The notes: generated by a model not told the origin, from the sequence alone. Positions 11,142 to 23,936 are shown, counted from the stretch's first letter. The stretch: 64,000 nucleotides of DNA from Verpa conica (GCA_033030425.1 JAUFSD010000002.1:496001-560000); one strand, 5' to 3'. Program-made: numbers and translations.

Positions 11142-13676
11142 ATGAATGGCACAATGCAATCCCCATCAATCCCCCTCATAGAAGACTCCTCCTCTGGTAA
11201 GTAGACCCTCCCTCGAAGTCACTCACGTTACACACGCATTATACTCAATATCACAACCACAGAGGACGAAACCGAAACCGACAACATTCTCGCGTCGCTG
11301 CTAGCACAGCTTGATGAGCTCGAAAAGCAGCAGCACGAAACTGTCTCGAACATCACCGATGCGCTCCGTAAGCAACAACAAAAGGTTGATGTTCTCCGGA
11401 AGTCCGTCAGGGAGGCCGAGAGAGTAATCCATCAAAAACATGTCTCTAGACAAAAGTCAAGGATAAAAAGATTAAGAGTCTTGAAAGATGTTGGGACGCC
11501 CGTGCTAGTCTCGAGTACGAGTGTGAGTACAAGTACTACACCGAAACCATTAGCTATCGAGACACCATCTGGAAGCACCTGGGAAAAGAGTTTTCACACT
11601 CGTTGGGCAGCTGTAGGTGGAAAGTTCAATGTGAATTCAACCGAGAATACGCCAGCGCCCAAGCAAGCCCCATTGCTGCAATCGAGTTCTGTGCTATCAG
11701 GTATGAGTGCCAAAAACAGTGAAACCCATGCCCGTGACTGATGTTGATATTTGGGGGAAAGCTACTCTAGTAGGAGATTCTTCGCTCCACCAGGATGAGG
11801 ATACAGTAATGAAGCTAGACGATGATAATGATGATGAATATTATTCCGTACCACCTGCACCACCTGCGCCAATTGCGCCAATTGCACCGGCTGCTCCGAT
11901 TTCTCCAATCAAGACCACCGAGTCTCGTAAAACTGGTCAAACATCAGTAGTCTCCGAGCAAGTCAGCAAAAGCAAAAGTGTATCTGAGATGGTAGCCGAA
12001 GTGGCAGCTGAGGCGGCTAAAAACAAGCCATCCCGCCCAGTGCAAAGGATGGTCCCCTCCCGTGGCCGCGTGTTCCGGGCAAGGGGAGGTTTCGCAAGAG
12101 GCACCACACGAGGGGGGATTAAAGCTAGATCAGTCACGAGTTCCCGTTCCAACAGCCAAGAAGCTGAATCCGTGAAAGAGGTCCCTATAAAGCCTTCTAG
12201 GGGGGGAGGAATAGGAACTGGAAGACGCTCAAAGCCATTCAAGAGAGGAGAAGCGTTAGGCAGGTCATCAATTTCATCAAAGGAGAGTGATGCAGAACCT
12301 CTCAGCTTGCCAACTGCTACAACAACTCCAGCTCCAGCGAGGAAAAATGGCTTTGTGGCTGTCAATACACCTGTAGAAAATGATCCACCAAGCTGTATAG
12401 AAGATAGCGACAAAGAAGAAAGACTCCCGCTTTCTTCTTTCCCGGCTGGCGCGGGTGTAGCCCGTCCTTCTGGGGAGAAATCCTCGAAATCACTCCCTCC
12501 ACCGAAATCTCAAGCCCGAATTTCTTCGGGAGCCACCCCAGCGAGAACATCCAGACGTGTTGCATTTGACCAGAAAATTCCCGAAGAACCGGTCCTCTTC
12601 ACTACGAAAGAATTACGAGTAATATTTGGAGGTGGAAATCCCGGTAATATTATAGCGGTGGTCCGGTCAGAAGATCCAGAAAAAGCAGTGGTAAAAACCG
12701 AATCTTATATCTGCTTGGCGTCTGATGCCCACTTCGATCCTCCAGGGACCATGTGCGATAATGCCGAGATGATAGATATCTACGGCCAAGAAGACCCTGT
12801 CGATACCCGTGGTATGGTAATTCCTCTTTTCAAAAAAGTAAGTAAAATGTATATGTACTGCGGCGACTATACCATGGGTGGTCGGAGGATGCTATCAGTA
12901 AATGAGTGGAAGGATGGAAATGAGGCTGTGAAAAAGTATTGGGCAAAAAAGGTACAGGATACTGAATGGGGTCGTGAGTTCCTTGTCAGGAAAGGATTCC
13001 TCCGTCATGGCGAGATCAAGAATGTCACTTTACCAGAAATCATGGGCTATTTTGCTATCGTAAGAGACCCTTTCCAGTATAATATGTTAGGGGTTTGAGG
13101 TGGAAAATATGTTCAAATTCGTATAGCTAATCTCATAATCAGGTTGACGACAGAAAAGGCCTCCGTTTCTCCGCCACCGCCTTAAACTTCCACTCTTTTA
13201 ACCACATCTCATACGATAAAATGGTGGCAAAAGCTTCTGAGGACAACCCTAATGGCCTTCCTCTTGCACCTATGGATGCTTTGAAGTCCAACGGACTCCC
13301 GGCCAAGCCACGCACCTCACTTCTTGCCGCAGGCGAGAATGATAAAACACCTGCTCACACAAAAAAGCGCCGTCGCATTTCCGAAGACGGGGCTGAACCA
13401 GATACACCAGCTACAACATCGAGCCGACATCTAGGCAAGATAGGATCCGAGAGAGGGAGAAGGGCTAGTCGGAATGTTGTGAATTATAGAATTGCACCAA
13501 TGGATGAGTTTAGTACTGAGGAAGGGGGGAAAAGGAAGGAGGTTATTGAAGTAGGAGATGATGATGACGATGATGAAGAGGAAGAGGAAGAGGAAGAGGA
13601 AGAAGGGAGTATTGAGGTTGTGGGGGATGATGAGGAAGAGAGTGATGCTGATGAAGGAGAGATGGTTATTGATTAA
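11142..13676 (+). CDS. Coiled-coil, DUF6697-like protein of unknown function
   Basis: Function unknown. Seen in order: a short N-terminus; a predicted coiled coil (ASLLAQLDELEKQQHE onward); a long low-complexity, Pro/Ala/Ser- and Arg/Gly-rich middle (RVFRARGGFARGTTRGG); a conserved globular block (MYMYCGDY ... LSVNEWKD ... TEWGREF) that I recall as the fungal DUF6697 region; then a basic KKRRR patch and a highly acidic tail. Exons: 11142-11196; from 11263 (66-nt intron with good signals); to 13092; 13143-13676 (50-nt intron 13093-13142, donor GTTTGA, spliced text LGVDDRKGLRFSATAL). The join near 11613-11793 is unclear. Frame 3 must pass to frame 1, either by a 19-nt gap at 11701-11719, implausibly short for an intron, or by a 181-nt intron 11613-11793. 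Totals are 799 or 745 residues. The basic and acidic tail suggests a nuclear location (inference). Confidence 0.62.
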
Positions 13677-15531
13677 GCGCAAGAGAGATTATAAGTTATA
13701 TTGCAAACCTGTATAATCCTGTCTCCAGACTAATTTGTAGTCTGCATGTTGTAGGCCTTTACATACCCTTCATCCCTTCTTTTTTATTAATTCTTGTCAG
13801 CACTATACCTTTAATTCTTCTTTTTATCTATATGTTTTGTGATTATTTTTGGTATTATCGACTCGAGTAGGCTTAAACGGGTAAAAGTTGTGACAAAGCA
13901 ACTTTTTGTGTGGTATACTAAACTAAAAATTATCAACTCTAACACTGTTGACTGTTGAGTTTATTTACCTATGATTAATTCATTCATTCATTCACTGCTG
14001 AATTTATATTGTTTTAGTATTTATTAAACGAGTAACATATGACTTATAGTAAAAGAATGAATGAATGAATGAAATCATAAATACATAGAGCCTTAAGGCT
14101 AAGTTATTCGATTTATGACTTGTAGTATTTTTTTGAGGTATAGCGCGAGAAACGCTTAGCTATACCTATGCGACCTATAATGAAACTGAAATTTAACTTT
14201 TTTTTGAAGGGGGTGGGGGTGGAGTTGGCTTTTAAAATAGTTTTAAGATATATACTGGAACTAAATAACTTTATTAGGGTTACTTGTATTTGTTGATTTT
14301 TTGAGACGGTTTTAGAGAGAACCCCAGCACAGTCTACCCCAAGATGCTGCTCCTTACTTTTCTAGTAGTTTCTATCAGGATACCACCTAGAACCTCAAAA
14401 CTTCAGTAGCTTACTACAGTATGAAGAAAAGTTCTAACAGTAAAGCTCTCTGATTAGACTTTATTTATCATCTAACAGTTGCCCGTATAGAACGTTTTAT
14501 TAAAACTCTCTCTGGTTTTCTACAAAAGATAGTACACATCAATTAATTCGTCCACATAATATAAATAATAGTTTAGTCACACTTTAATCCTCTCTCTATT
14601 CTTATATTTTTTTATAAGATATATTTTACAATATGGAATGAGGTTTGAAGCATATGCCCCCCGCATACCTAACGGAGGAAAGAGAGAAAAACATCCTTCA
14701 CAGACAATCACTCGCTACTCAGAACAAAGTCACTGTGAAAGTTATGGAGTAGAGATAGAGTGGTCAAGCAGCTTAGCAGACTAGGAGAGTCTGTAGAGAA
14801 GCGCTTCCATACCCCATATATATATATATATCTATAGACCTATTGACGATACCCTAAAACCTAATGAAACCCTATTCCAAGCCCCCATAGGCCTACTCAA
14901 TATGTAAGCGTCACCATAGCAATACCTGCTAATATACCCACGCTATACCTAATTAGGTAGCCATATCCAACAGTCACTCTAACTTCTCGGAAAGCAAAAG
15001 AAGCACCAAGACTTAGGACTCTCAAAATATTTCAATATACCAAAAATCTTTCTGAGATTTATCTAATACTAGCATAAAGTATGAAAGACTACAGCGTCTA
15101 GGTATCTTTTACAGGTTGTTTTCTATCAGGATTTAAGGCCAATACTAGAGGTTAAGATTTCACTACCACATTCACACAAGCCACCCAAACTCTCGGGATT
15201 TTTTGTGTAAATTATGATCTTGTATACACCTTAAGTTTTTGCCCCGCGTACGCACCATGTCTAGAGCAGAGCCAAAAGAAAAACAAAAAATTAAAAGAAT
15301 AAAGCACGACCCGTTAAACACCCTTCCAGAAATGACAGACTCCACAAAGAAAGTAAGAATAAAGGAAAACCCTTCCGTCTCAAAAAAAATCTCATAGCAT
15401 CCCACAGCCCAAAGGCAAAAATAAAATAAAATAAGAAATAAAAAATAAAAATAAAGATTCAGATGGGTATGTACTATACCTCGCTGGCTTCCCATAGCTC
15501 TATAACCAGCGTGCTAACTCGAGCACCGGGC
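13677..15531. other. Intergenic spacer with a TTCA-rich inverted repeat
   Basis: AT-rich 1.85 kb between convergent genes. It holds a (TTCA)n/(TGAA)n inverted repeat (13966-14113), an (AT)n run near 14815-14832 and A-rich sequence near 15400-15460 at the 3' side of the Mg transporter. No gene seen. Confidence 0.55.
13966..14113. mobile_element. Small inverted-repeat element, TTCA-arm family copy A
   Basis: The left arm has CCTATGATTAATTCATTC and a TTCA run; the right arm has a TGAA run followed by ATCATAAATACATAG and the mini-palindrome AGCCTTAAGGCT. The right arm matches the right arm of the element at 33878-34222 in order and spacing (TGAA run, ATCATA, TACAT, AGCC..GGCT). It is probably a degraded non-autonomous element of the same family; boundaries are approximate. 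Confidence 0.5.
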
Positions 15532-18262
15532 TCACATAATCTTATAGACTCTCTTCGCGATGAAATAGCACAGGAAGCCAAATACAAGTAAACCTGCGGT
15601 AATGCACCAGAACCAGTTGAGATTCTCAATCTCCTGACCTGGTACCATAACGTTCATACCCCATAGTCCCGTAATTATATTCATAGGCAACACAATAGTA
15701 CCCAGGACGGTCAATCTTCCAAGAACATCTGCAGTCTGCTCCTGACGCTCGTTCATCTTAATGTTAATCTGCGCAAGGTAGTTGGAATGAGATCGTGACA
15801 AGATCTTCTCCATGTGGTTAAGATTCCCGACCATAGTAACAATATGATCTATCCGCTATTAGTCTACTGGTCCTGGAGAAATCGGCCTGTAACGCAAGAT
15901 ACATACCCTGGATATCACCTAGATAAAGCCCAATCTCGCTCCGAGGAGCAACCTCCCATTGCTCATTACACCTTTTTGCGAACCCCTTGATAACATCTGC
16001 CTTATTCTGTAGCAACCTATATAACCCCATAACCTTCTTCCTACTATCACCAACACGCTTCAACATGTCACCATCACTCTTCTGCTCAGTTTCATCCTCT
16101 CCGCCTTGTGTCCCTGTATTACTTTTCTTGTCAGAGCCCGATGAGGACTCCGAAAGATGCATCAACAAAATCGCATCGTCGATATCATCGACTTCCTCTT
16201 CAAGATTCTGAATGAGTGGTGCAAATGCATCTGTTATGTCGTCGATAAGTGCGTACGATATCCAATCGGCTGAGACGGTGATGTAGTCCTTCAATTGACG
16301 AATTCGACGACGGACATTGGCGGGGTGGGGAGTAAGTGAGAAGTGAAAGCTAATCACGCCTTCTCTAAAAACCACAAAGTACAGATTCACAGGCTCTAAG
16401 TAGTCTTCACTATTACTATCTTGCTCGAATGTTCGGTACGAAACCAGATAGTAGCTCCTAAACAGCTCAACTTTCTCTCTGGTTTCTTGCATCAAGATAT
16501 CCTCTGCTGTTAATGGATGAATACCAAAAGCCCTAACAAAAACCTTCATCTCTGCGTCGGTGGGGTTCATGACGTCTAGCCAAAAAGTTGGCCGAGCGCC
16601 TACTCTCGGGGGTGCCGGGATGTTATTATTAGGGGAGTAGGAGCTATTGGGAGCAGGGGATCCATTTGCCGTCCCCCGACCATTTTCTGTCTCGGCCTCT
16701 GACTGCAAACGATTATCCTCATCTTCTTCATCCGAACTATCGTCCAAAACCCTGGGCTCTGGCCTAAAAAGGTCCTTGAAAGTCTGACCCGGCTGCAGAA
16801 GCTCTGAAATGGTGTGGGAGTGAATAGTCGCTGGAATCTCGTCATTGAAATACGTGAATCGATATGGCTCATCATCCACCTCCCTATGCCAACCTGATCT
16901 CTGGGGCGCTCTCAGCCTCCCACCTACATAAACTGGTTCTGAAGTCTTCTTTGCTCTAATCCCCTCACTCCTCTCCTCTTTTTCATCCCTACTCCATTCC
17001 TCTAACACTGATAAATCTGGCCATTCCCGAATCCGGCGCCGTGTTCGAGTACGTACTTCCCCATGAATAGTAGCGACTTCATCGTCCGTAAGACCATCAT
17101 CCACAGGGAAACAAACGTCTTCTTCTGCGGTAGTCTTCCGATGCCCCGGCCCCATTTCATGGGGCGGCGACTGGCATTGAGAATCAGGATATCCACGATC
17201 GTTAATACCGTCCTCAATGCTGATGATCATATCATTGTCATGCAACCTATTAGGAATTATAAGATGATCATTGTGGAAAGGTTGGGCGCCCATTCCCAGC
17301 AACGGTCTATGGGGGTCTAAACTTGGGCTACCGGGTACTGAGGGCGGGAAATTAACGCTTCCATAGCCCCCCAAACCGCCGCCAATGTTCGAGGGGGGCA
17401 ACACAATCACTGGTCTCCTCCCCATACTACCAGATTCAGCAGTCGATGGTCTCGATCTTTTAGGCTTCCCCGAGAATATAGGCGAAATATTTGTTTCGTT
17501 ACTACCTAAAGATCTCGTTGATTGCGCCATTAAGGGAGTGTTCTCGTTATCGCTATCCGGGTCATCATCGTTTCCGTCATTGTTCCACGGGAACCTGCCT
17601 CTCTCCGCCCGAGGGGTCCGCGCCTTGCCAGCCGTAAGTAGACCCCCTGCACTGCTTCCACTGGCCCCCCCGGACGTAGTGCTGTTCAAAGGGCTCCGTT
17701 GCTTGTTCCCACTGAATGCTGTGGCGCTGCCGAGTTGAGTACTTTGCCGTCTCGGCCTCATCGACTGCTGATCTCTATGGTCAAGAAGTACAGAGCTCCC
17801 GATAGATGTGTTACTCATGTTGTGATGGCTGAATAGCTGAGAACGCGGATCTATAGGGGCTTGGGGGTGCCCATGGGAGCTGGGACTCGCCATTGCTTGA
17901 TTTCCGGCAGTAAGGTTATCGGCAAAGATGTCACCGGTGATAGCGGTTGAACCACGGTGTGCACGGCGGCGTCGCTGTTTACCCTTCTTCTGCTTAGGTT
18001 TTGGGGGAGAAAGATCTGGCTGGAATGATTGAGGGTGATAGAAGCTGCTGTGGCTGTTGTATTGTCCCTGCTCCTGCTGTTGCTGTTGTTGCTGTTGCTG
18101 TCGCTGTCGTTGTTGTTCTTGATCCTGCTGGCTGGGGCTGGGACCGATGGATTGGGGCTGTGATGCAGCAGCAGGGATAGCTGTAGATGGAGATGAGGAT
18201 GATGAAGAGGATGAGGAGGAGGCAGAGGAGGAAGAACGTGAACGTGAAGTAGGTGAAGGCAT
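15532..18262 (-). CDS. CorA-type magnesium transporter (Alr1/Mnr2 family)
   Basis: Divalent-cation (Mg2+) channel of the plasma or vacuolar membrane. Two exons (15907-18262, 15532-15848) around a 58-nt intron (15849-15906) give 890 residues. The splice restores the conserved GDIQ-DHIVTMVGNLNHMEK. Features: a long disordered N-terminus (serine runs, poly-Q near 55-70, basic KPKQKKGKQRRRR patch); a cytosolic CorA domain from about 560 (TFWLDVMNPTDAEM, FGIHPLTAEDILMQETREK); the pore helix ending in TVLGTIVLPMNIITG; the signature GMN in GLWGMNV; and a second membrane helix (FWCITAGLLVFGFLCYF). The invariant GMN supports a working transporter. The first possible in-frame start upstream is a TTG, so I start at the ATG at 18262. 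ALR-type (plasma membrane) and MNR2-type (vacuole) cannot be separated by eye. Confidence 0.92.
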
Positions 18263-19907
18263 GGCTGATGGGGGGACCAACGGCCACAGAGATTACGCAC
18301 AGAGGGTCTGAGAGGAGAACGGGCTAGACTCTGACCAGATACAGAACCCACAGACGGTACGTGGGTGAGTGAGCGAGTGTAACTGTAACTGTAACTAGGT
18401 ATGTAGTCTTTATCTTACCCCCGAGGATCCTATCACAATCGAGTAGAGTAGCTTGCACAGTTCAATTCAGCAGAGGGTTGGTCAGGATGACAATGGGAGT
18501 GGTGGGTACTGTAAAGATAATGAGCTGGAGGGAAGAGGGGGGCGGATAACAGTTTGATGATGAACGTTTTGTGTCGACTCAGGAACTCTTGGAGAGAAGT
18601 CTGCACGGTTTCCAGCCTGCTTTTTGACATCCGTCCGCCGGTTCGCGGGAGACATACATGTAAATGCATCGTCATAGGTAGTTTGAACCTTGGTACCCGA
18701 CGAGTAGAGTACATCTACTAATACATACATGTAGAGTACGTACATGTACATGCAGCAGCCCGTCCCTCCGCGATAGATACATGTACTTTCTACTCACTAC
18801 TACCTTACATGGAGAGTATCAGCTACCGCCCTTGCTCGTGTGCTCCTTGGTGATCCCCGCCTACGGTTACACGGTCATGCTTCTTCGGTTCCCCTTCCGA
18901 CACAACCATGATCCGCTCGCGCATCCTCAGATCATGAGGAGCATGAGAAAAAAAAGGCCCCCCAGACCCACCACCTCATATATGAAACTACACGTGAAAT
19001 TATCTCATGGGCCCCACGCAGTAGACTGGGAAATGCTTGTTCTTCACGCTTGGATGCCAGTGGCCGTTGGGAATAGCTTGTGTAACACATCACCAACCCT
19101 TAATCTATTCCTAGGTATTGTATGTATACATGTAGGCTTCTGGGGAAGAGGGCAATGATCAAAGTCTAAAACATGATTATTCTACGGGAAGAATTTTCGC
19201 TCGGAAGATATGAACTTTCTTTTGGGGACTCCCCTAGTCATTGTATATATACTTGGAGACGTGCGCATGCAGTCACCTTCAATACGTCGATTGTCGCCGG
19301 GGCTGGAGATCGGAAAAAACTTCAGTTGCGGCAACAAAGTCTGGAGCAACTACCGCCATGAATAATAGGAATTAAACATCCAATTACCAACAACTGCTGT
19401 CTGTATTCAATGGGGTGACCAGTGGTAATAGTGAGGTAATTGTGTTTGATATGCTAATCCCATTGGAAGATTCAGCTCATCTCGAAATAAATATATTAGT
19501 TGGTGCATAAAAAGTGAGGGCCTTTGCTTACACATTTAGATAATCTTTAACCATTAACAATACTCGAGACCCTTAGGGGAACCTATATGTATTTAACCCT
19601 TAACCCGCGTATAACTTACTTATGATAGAAACTATGTGCCTGCTACTAGCCGATATCGTGGGATAGTAAGCTCTGGTTGTGTATTTTAAGTACAACAAAA
19701 ATAATTCAGTCCTGTGGGGGAACTCGGTTTTGCACTAGGTGAGATAAATTTATTTTTACGGATAAGCGAGTGATGGATCATGAACAAGGTGTGTAAGTGC
19801 TAACAGGCTGATTGAAGCAAGGATATGAGTTGATTGAAGCCACAAATTTAGGTATTCCACAACCGCCCTTATTTGTATCTATACTGTCTTAATTTCCTCC
19901 TTCCCAC
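18263..19907. other. Intergenic spacer with a TACATGTA cluster
   Basis: Upstream side of the Mg transporter and 3' flank of the CstF64 gene. Five TACATGTA octamers lie at 18655, 18726, 18741, 18778 and 19127, the densest cluster in the window, in the likely promoter of the Mg transporter. Short open frames at 18781-19361 have no recognisable content. Confidence 0.55.
18655..18785. repeat. Cluster of four palindromic TACATGTA octamers
   Basis: Copies at 18655-18662, 18726-18733, 18741-18748 and 18778-18785, about 390-520 bp upstream of the Mg-transporter ATG. Role unknown; a regulatory site or mobile-element footprint are both possible. Confidence 0.6.
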
Positions 19908-21255
19908 TCAGAATCCCTGTTGTCCATGCCCGCTCATCCCTTCTGTCATCAGCCGGTGTTTCAACAGCAGCACCTGCTGCTGCTGCTCAGTAGGCAATCT
20001 AGAAATTTCTTCCTCTGTAAGAACCATAACTCTCTGCAAGAGTATTGCCTTATCAGGTTCTTGCATCCCTTGCATTTGCTGCTGCTGGGCGATTCTGTTT
20101 GCGAACTCGGGGTGGGTATTGTGGGTTGGGAGCGAGGAGTGCTGTGTTTGATAATTATAAAAATTGGCTTGTTGTGTAGCGGTTGGGACGTGTGGGGTGG
20201 CCTGGCGGGAGGTGGGTTGGTGGAGCATGGAGGAGGGTTGGTGCGGCATGCCGGAAACCTGATGTGGAACTTTCGGGGGGATATGGCTTCCTACTCCCGG
20301 GTGATGCTGAGTATACATACCTGTACTATTACTCGGCTCAAGCAGCTGTGAGAGAACTCCAGGCTCAATAAGATTCATCATAATCATGCTCTGAAAGATA
20401 GCGTAGCTTAGTTGTGGACATTGGCGGAGTAGCTCTGTCGCTGTTGCCGGATCGGTAGTTGTAAGCTCTTTCATCTGAATGAGTATATGTAGGAGCTGTG
20501 AGGGTGGGACAGTAGCCAGGGTCTTGGAAATCGAATCAGGAGTTGTGAGATTTGGATGACTCTCAACCCCCAGGGGAAGCATAAGGAAAGATGAAGTATT
20601 GGAGGGAGGGATAAGAATATCGACAGCGATGGCAGGAGGTAGAGCAGGAAGCTTAGGGACTCCGTAGCGGGCGCTGAGACCGTTCTCATTGCAGTTCATT
20701 GTAGCTGTCCCATGCCGGCTATTATCACTACTACTGACATTGATGTAGCCGTTTTCGTTACTGTAAACAATCCTCTCTCCATTGTAATCCGTATCTTTGA
20801 CCATCGTCGGATAATTCGTATCTTTGACTACCATGGTGGGATAAATATCTTTAGGAGCATAAGCCGACTCCTTTGTGATATACCCTTCTCTGCCCGGATA
20901 ACCTTCTTTCCCGACATAGCCCTGTGATGAGTAATCTACCCTAAGTTTCCTCCCCATGATCTCGTAGTTATCGAGGTTTCTGACCGCAGAGGCAGCGGTT
21001 TCGGCATCAATGTATTCTGCGAATCCATAGCCCTTGGAACGGCCAGTCTCGCGGTCAAATACCATTCGGAAGCAGACAACACGGCCGACAGAGTTGAAGA
21101 TGTCAGTTATTTGAGTCTCAGAGAGGCCTGGAGCTATTGGGTTAGCAAGATATCCACTCGGTTTTACATCTATAAAGACAATAATACGTGCCATAGGGGA
21201 TATTGCCAACAAAGACGATGCAGCTGGCCGTAGTGAGGTAAGAAGTTCCAGACAT
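19908..21255 (-). CDS. RNA15: Cleavage stimulation factor subunit CstF64 / RNA15-like
   Basis: RNA-binding subunit of the mRNA 3'-end cleavage and polyadenylation machinery (CF IA/CstF), nuclear. Seen: N-terminal RRM with RNP2 IVFVGNIPYG and RNP1 KGYGFAEY; a hinge domain that binds the CstF77/RNA14 partner (LATVPPSQLLHILIQMKEL); a Q/P-rich linker; and a C-terminal three-helix CSTF_C domain (MVLTEEEISRLPTEQQQ). Exons 21192-21255 and 19908-21127 give 427 residues. The 64-nt intron 21128-21191 interrupts the RRM just after NIPYG and, by reading frame and conservation, must use a GC donor (TATG|GCACGT) with acceptor CTCCAG. No GT donor keeps the frame. Starting at the ATG at 21255 (MSGTSYLTTASCIVFVG) gives the complete RRM; the in-frame ATG at about 21194 would destroy it. 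Divergent from prohibitin-2, 1.0 kb apart. Confidence 0.9.
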
Positions 21256-22290
21256 GATTGCTACGAGTCTGTCTGGGTGCATTGTAGGTTGTTGGTGAGT
21301 TAGGAAGATGGGTCTACAGAGGTTTTCTAGATAAAATGAGTTAAAAGGGGGCTCTCGCTAGATAACTCTGACAGTCGTATACTATGTGAATGTGTTCCCA
21401 GAGGGACATTTCTGCTGTCTCTGCAAACTTCGGTTAGACTACATGATGTACTTGAGGTATCCGGCAAGGACAAAGAATAACGATAGAGAATTTTTGATAT
21501 TCATATTTATATAATATATAACTACATGTAATGATCATATCAACAAATAGAACAGTAGACCTTGTGGTATTCATTCATATGTTATACCAACAGATAAAAA
21601 GTCCTTTTTACAACTGTGGTGAGCTTCTATTTCAAGATCACCTGGTAACTACATGTAGGGAGTTGGAAACTATTTTAGATAGAATATAGCTAGGTGTAAT
21701 AATGTTTAGCTTGAAGGGTCCGACAGTCAGGAGATACTAGAGCAGTATGAACTTGCGAGTAGTTATGATTTACCGTTTAGTATATCAGTAGCTCAAAGTC
21801 AATGTTTTTATGGATTTCTAGACTACATGTAGTGTTAGATCGCAATACACATTAGGTATTAATTTTAGGGGAAATCGTACTTCATTGTCTTCTACAACTT
21901 TTCGTACTGTATGTTACGAGACTTACTTTTGGTTGATAGGGTAGGACGAAAGGAAGACCTCATCGTCGACTTTGGCCTATCGACACTTGGAAAGAAGAAC
22001 GGTTGAGATATATTCCATCGAATAGTAGACTGTAGATAAGTGTATTATCTTCTATCCCTTTGATTTTTTAAGAAAAAAAATGCCACAGTATATATGGTGT
22101 TGATATAATCATAATTATTAAATGGGCGTCGCGCGTTAGTTCTACTCATGCCTCGATAATCGCGCAGCCGGGTACTTTCCCTCACCGCCGCTCCAGACCC
22201 TCGACATCGTTTTTCCTCTACCAGCCCATCACTGCCTCTTACGCAACCATCGCATATTGATTCGCCCATAGATACCATCCAACCACCGCA
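21256..22290. other. Divergent promoter region, CstF64 / prohibitin-2
   Basis: About 1 kb between two divergent housekeeping genes. Three TACATGTA copies at 21523, 21650 and 21824. No gene seen; a short frame at 22045-22278 overlaps the prohibitin 5' leader on the opposite strand. Confidence 0.55.
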
Positions 22291-23511
22291 ATGGATCCCA
22301 ACAACCCTCGTGAAGCCTGGAGTCGTATCCAGAGTGCTATCTCGAGAGCATCACAACAGCCTGGTGGAGGTAGAGGTGCACCGAAGGGTGTTCTCGGTGG
22401 TGGGGCAGCGCTAGTACTGCTCGGTGCTGCATTTGTCACTTTTAATAGTGCGATATTCAACGGTATGGTAAACTCTCTTGGCTGATCACTGGATGTTCAT
22501 AGCTAGGAGCTTTATAGCTGGAGAGGAATGGAACTTTGACTGACGACTTCAATAGTTGATGGTGGTCATCGTGCCATTAAGTATACCCGTCTCGGAGGTG
22601 TTAAGAAAGAGATCTACAATGAAGGTAATAAACGTTCTTTACCTCTTACATGACTTGAGAAATAGTTCTGTTGGGAGTTAAATCTCCGGTCTTAGGGGGA
22701 CTGTTTGACTAAACATAGGCTTTCTACAGGAACCCATTTCATGATCCCATGGTTCGAGACTCCTATCACCTATGACGTCCGTGCAAAGCCTCGTAATGTC
22801 GCCTCCCTCACTGGAACAAAGGGTAATATCACTCGCCTAATTATAGTATCGCTCTTCGCTAATCTCTAGAGTCTTTAGATCTCCAGATGGTTAATATCAC
22901 CTGTCGTGTCCTCTCCCGCCCTCGTGTCGACGCTCTTCCAGCTATCTACCGTACCCTAGGTACAGACTATGATGAGCGTGTTCTTCCTTCAATTGTGAAT
23001 GAGGTTCTCAAGTCTGTAGTGGCTCAGTTCAATGCCTCTCAGCTCATCACCCAGCGTGAGAGCGTCTCGAGGCTTGTGAGAGACAACTTAGTAAAAAGGG
23101 CTGCGAGGTTCAATATATTGTTGGACGATGTCTCCTTAACTGTATGTCTCATATTTCTTTCGGCGCAAGAATACCAGGGACTAACTTAATGCTCAGCACC
23201 TCGCCTTCTCTCCCGAATTCACAGCTGCTGTTGAGTCTAAACAGGTTGCCCAGCAGGAAGCCCAGCGTGCTGCCTTTGTCGTCGACAAAGCCCGCCAAGA
23301 AAAGCAAGCCATGATCGTCAGAGCCCAGGGAGAAGCCCGCTCCGCCGAACTCATTGGTGACGCCATCAAGAAGTCCAAGTCCTATGTTGAACTCAAGAAG
23401 ATTGAGACTGCTCGTAGTATAGCCACGATTCTCCAGGAGAATGGGGGCAGGAACAAGCTTTTCTTGGACACTGATGGACTGGGTTTGAACGTCATGGAGA
23501 ACCGCAAGTAA
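22291..23511 (+). CDS. PHB2: Prohibitin-2, inner mitochondrial membrane scaffold
   Basis: Subunit of the ring-shaped prohibitin complex of the mitochondrial inner membrane, which chaperones respiratory subunits and modulates the m-AAA protease. Five exons: 22291-22462, 22556-22624, 22730-22822, 22879-23141, 23197-23511, with introns of 93, 105, 56 and 55 nt, all GT-AG. The product is 303 residues, the usual PHB2 length. Seen: an N-terminal hydrophobic anchor ([16 protein letters not shown]), the SPFH/PHB core ([50 protein letters not shown]), and a C-terminal coiled coil ([19 protein letters not shown]). The YTRLGGV and LTGTKDLQMV spellings favour PHB2 over PHB1. All parts look intact. Confidence 0.95.
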
Positions 23512-23936
23512 ACAAATAAAAGTTATCAAATAATTTTAAAGAACAAACGCCTCTGGAGGGCAAGAATTTCATTCCCTTGTAATCTTCTTTTTCGAAGGAG
23601 GGATGATAAACTGTAGATAGTCAAAAAAAAAAAAAGGAACTCTTCTCTATCTACATCGATTTCCGATTCGGCAATGGGTTGAAATTTACCAGTTGGAGGT
23701 AGTTCCTCATGTGGAAAGTCCGAGATATTACGCACAAGACACCAACTGCATCTCTTCTCGGACCTCGGGCCCTCGTTGTACCGTATAACAAACCGCCAAG
23801 ACTTGTCGGACCCCTCCGGTATAGCTAATTTCCGGTATAGGAGATATTTGTTTTCAATTACAGTCCAATCTACAGCACATAAGACTCCGTCATCCTAAAT
23901 TTCTCCCACCCTCACCATAAGTCTCCAAAAGACACA
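23512..23936. other. Spacer between PHB2 and the transposase-derived gene
   Basis: Short spacer with a poly-A run at about 23622-23635. I see no terminal inverted repeat next to the following transposase-derived gene. Confidence 0.5.

Noticed and set aside
15172..15495. Hydrophobic 107-codon frame downstream of the Mg transporter
   Set aside because: Arises from the A-rich 3' flank read in reverse; low complexity without family features.
18781..19361. 125- and 62-codon plus-strand frames between the Mg transporter and CstF64
   Set aside because: No conserved text; the region is better explained as promoter with TACATGTA sites.
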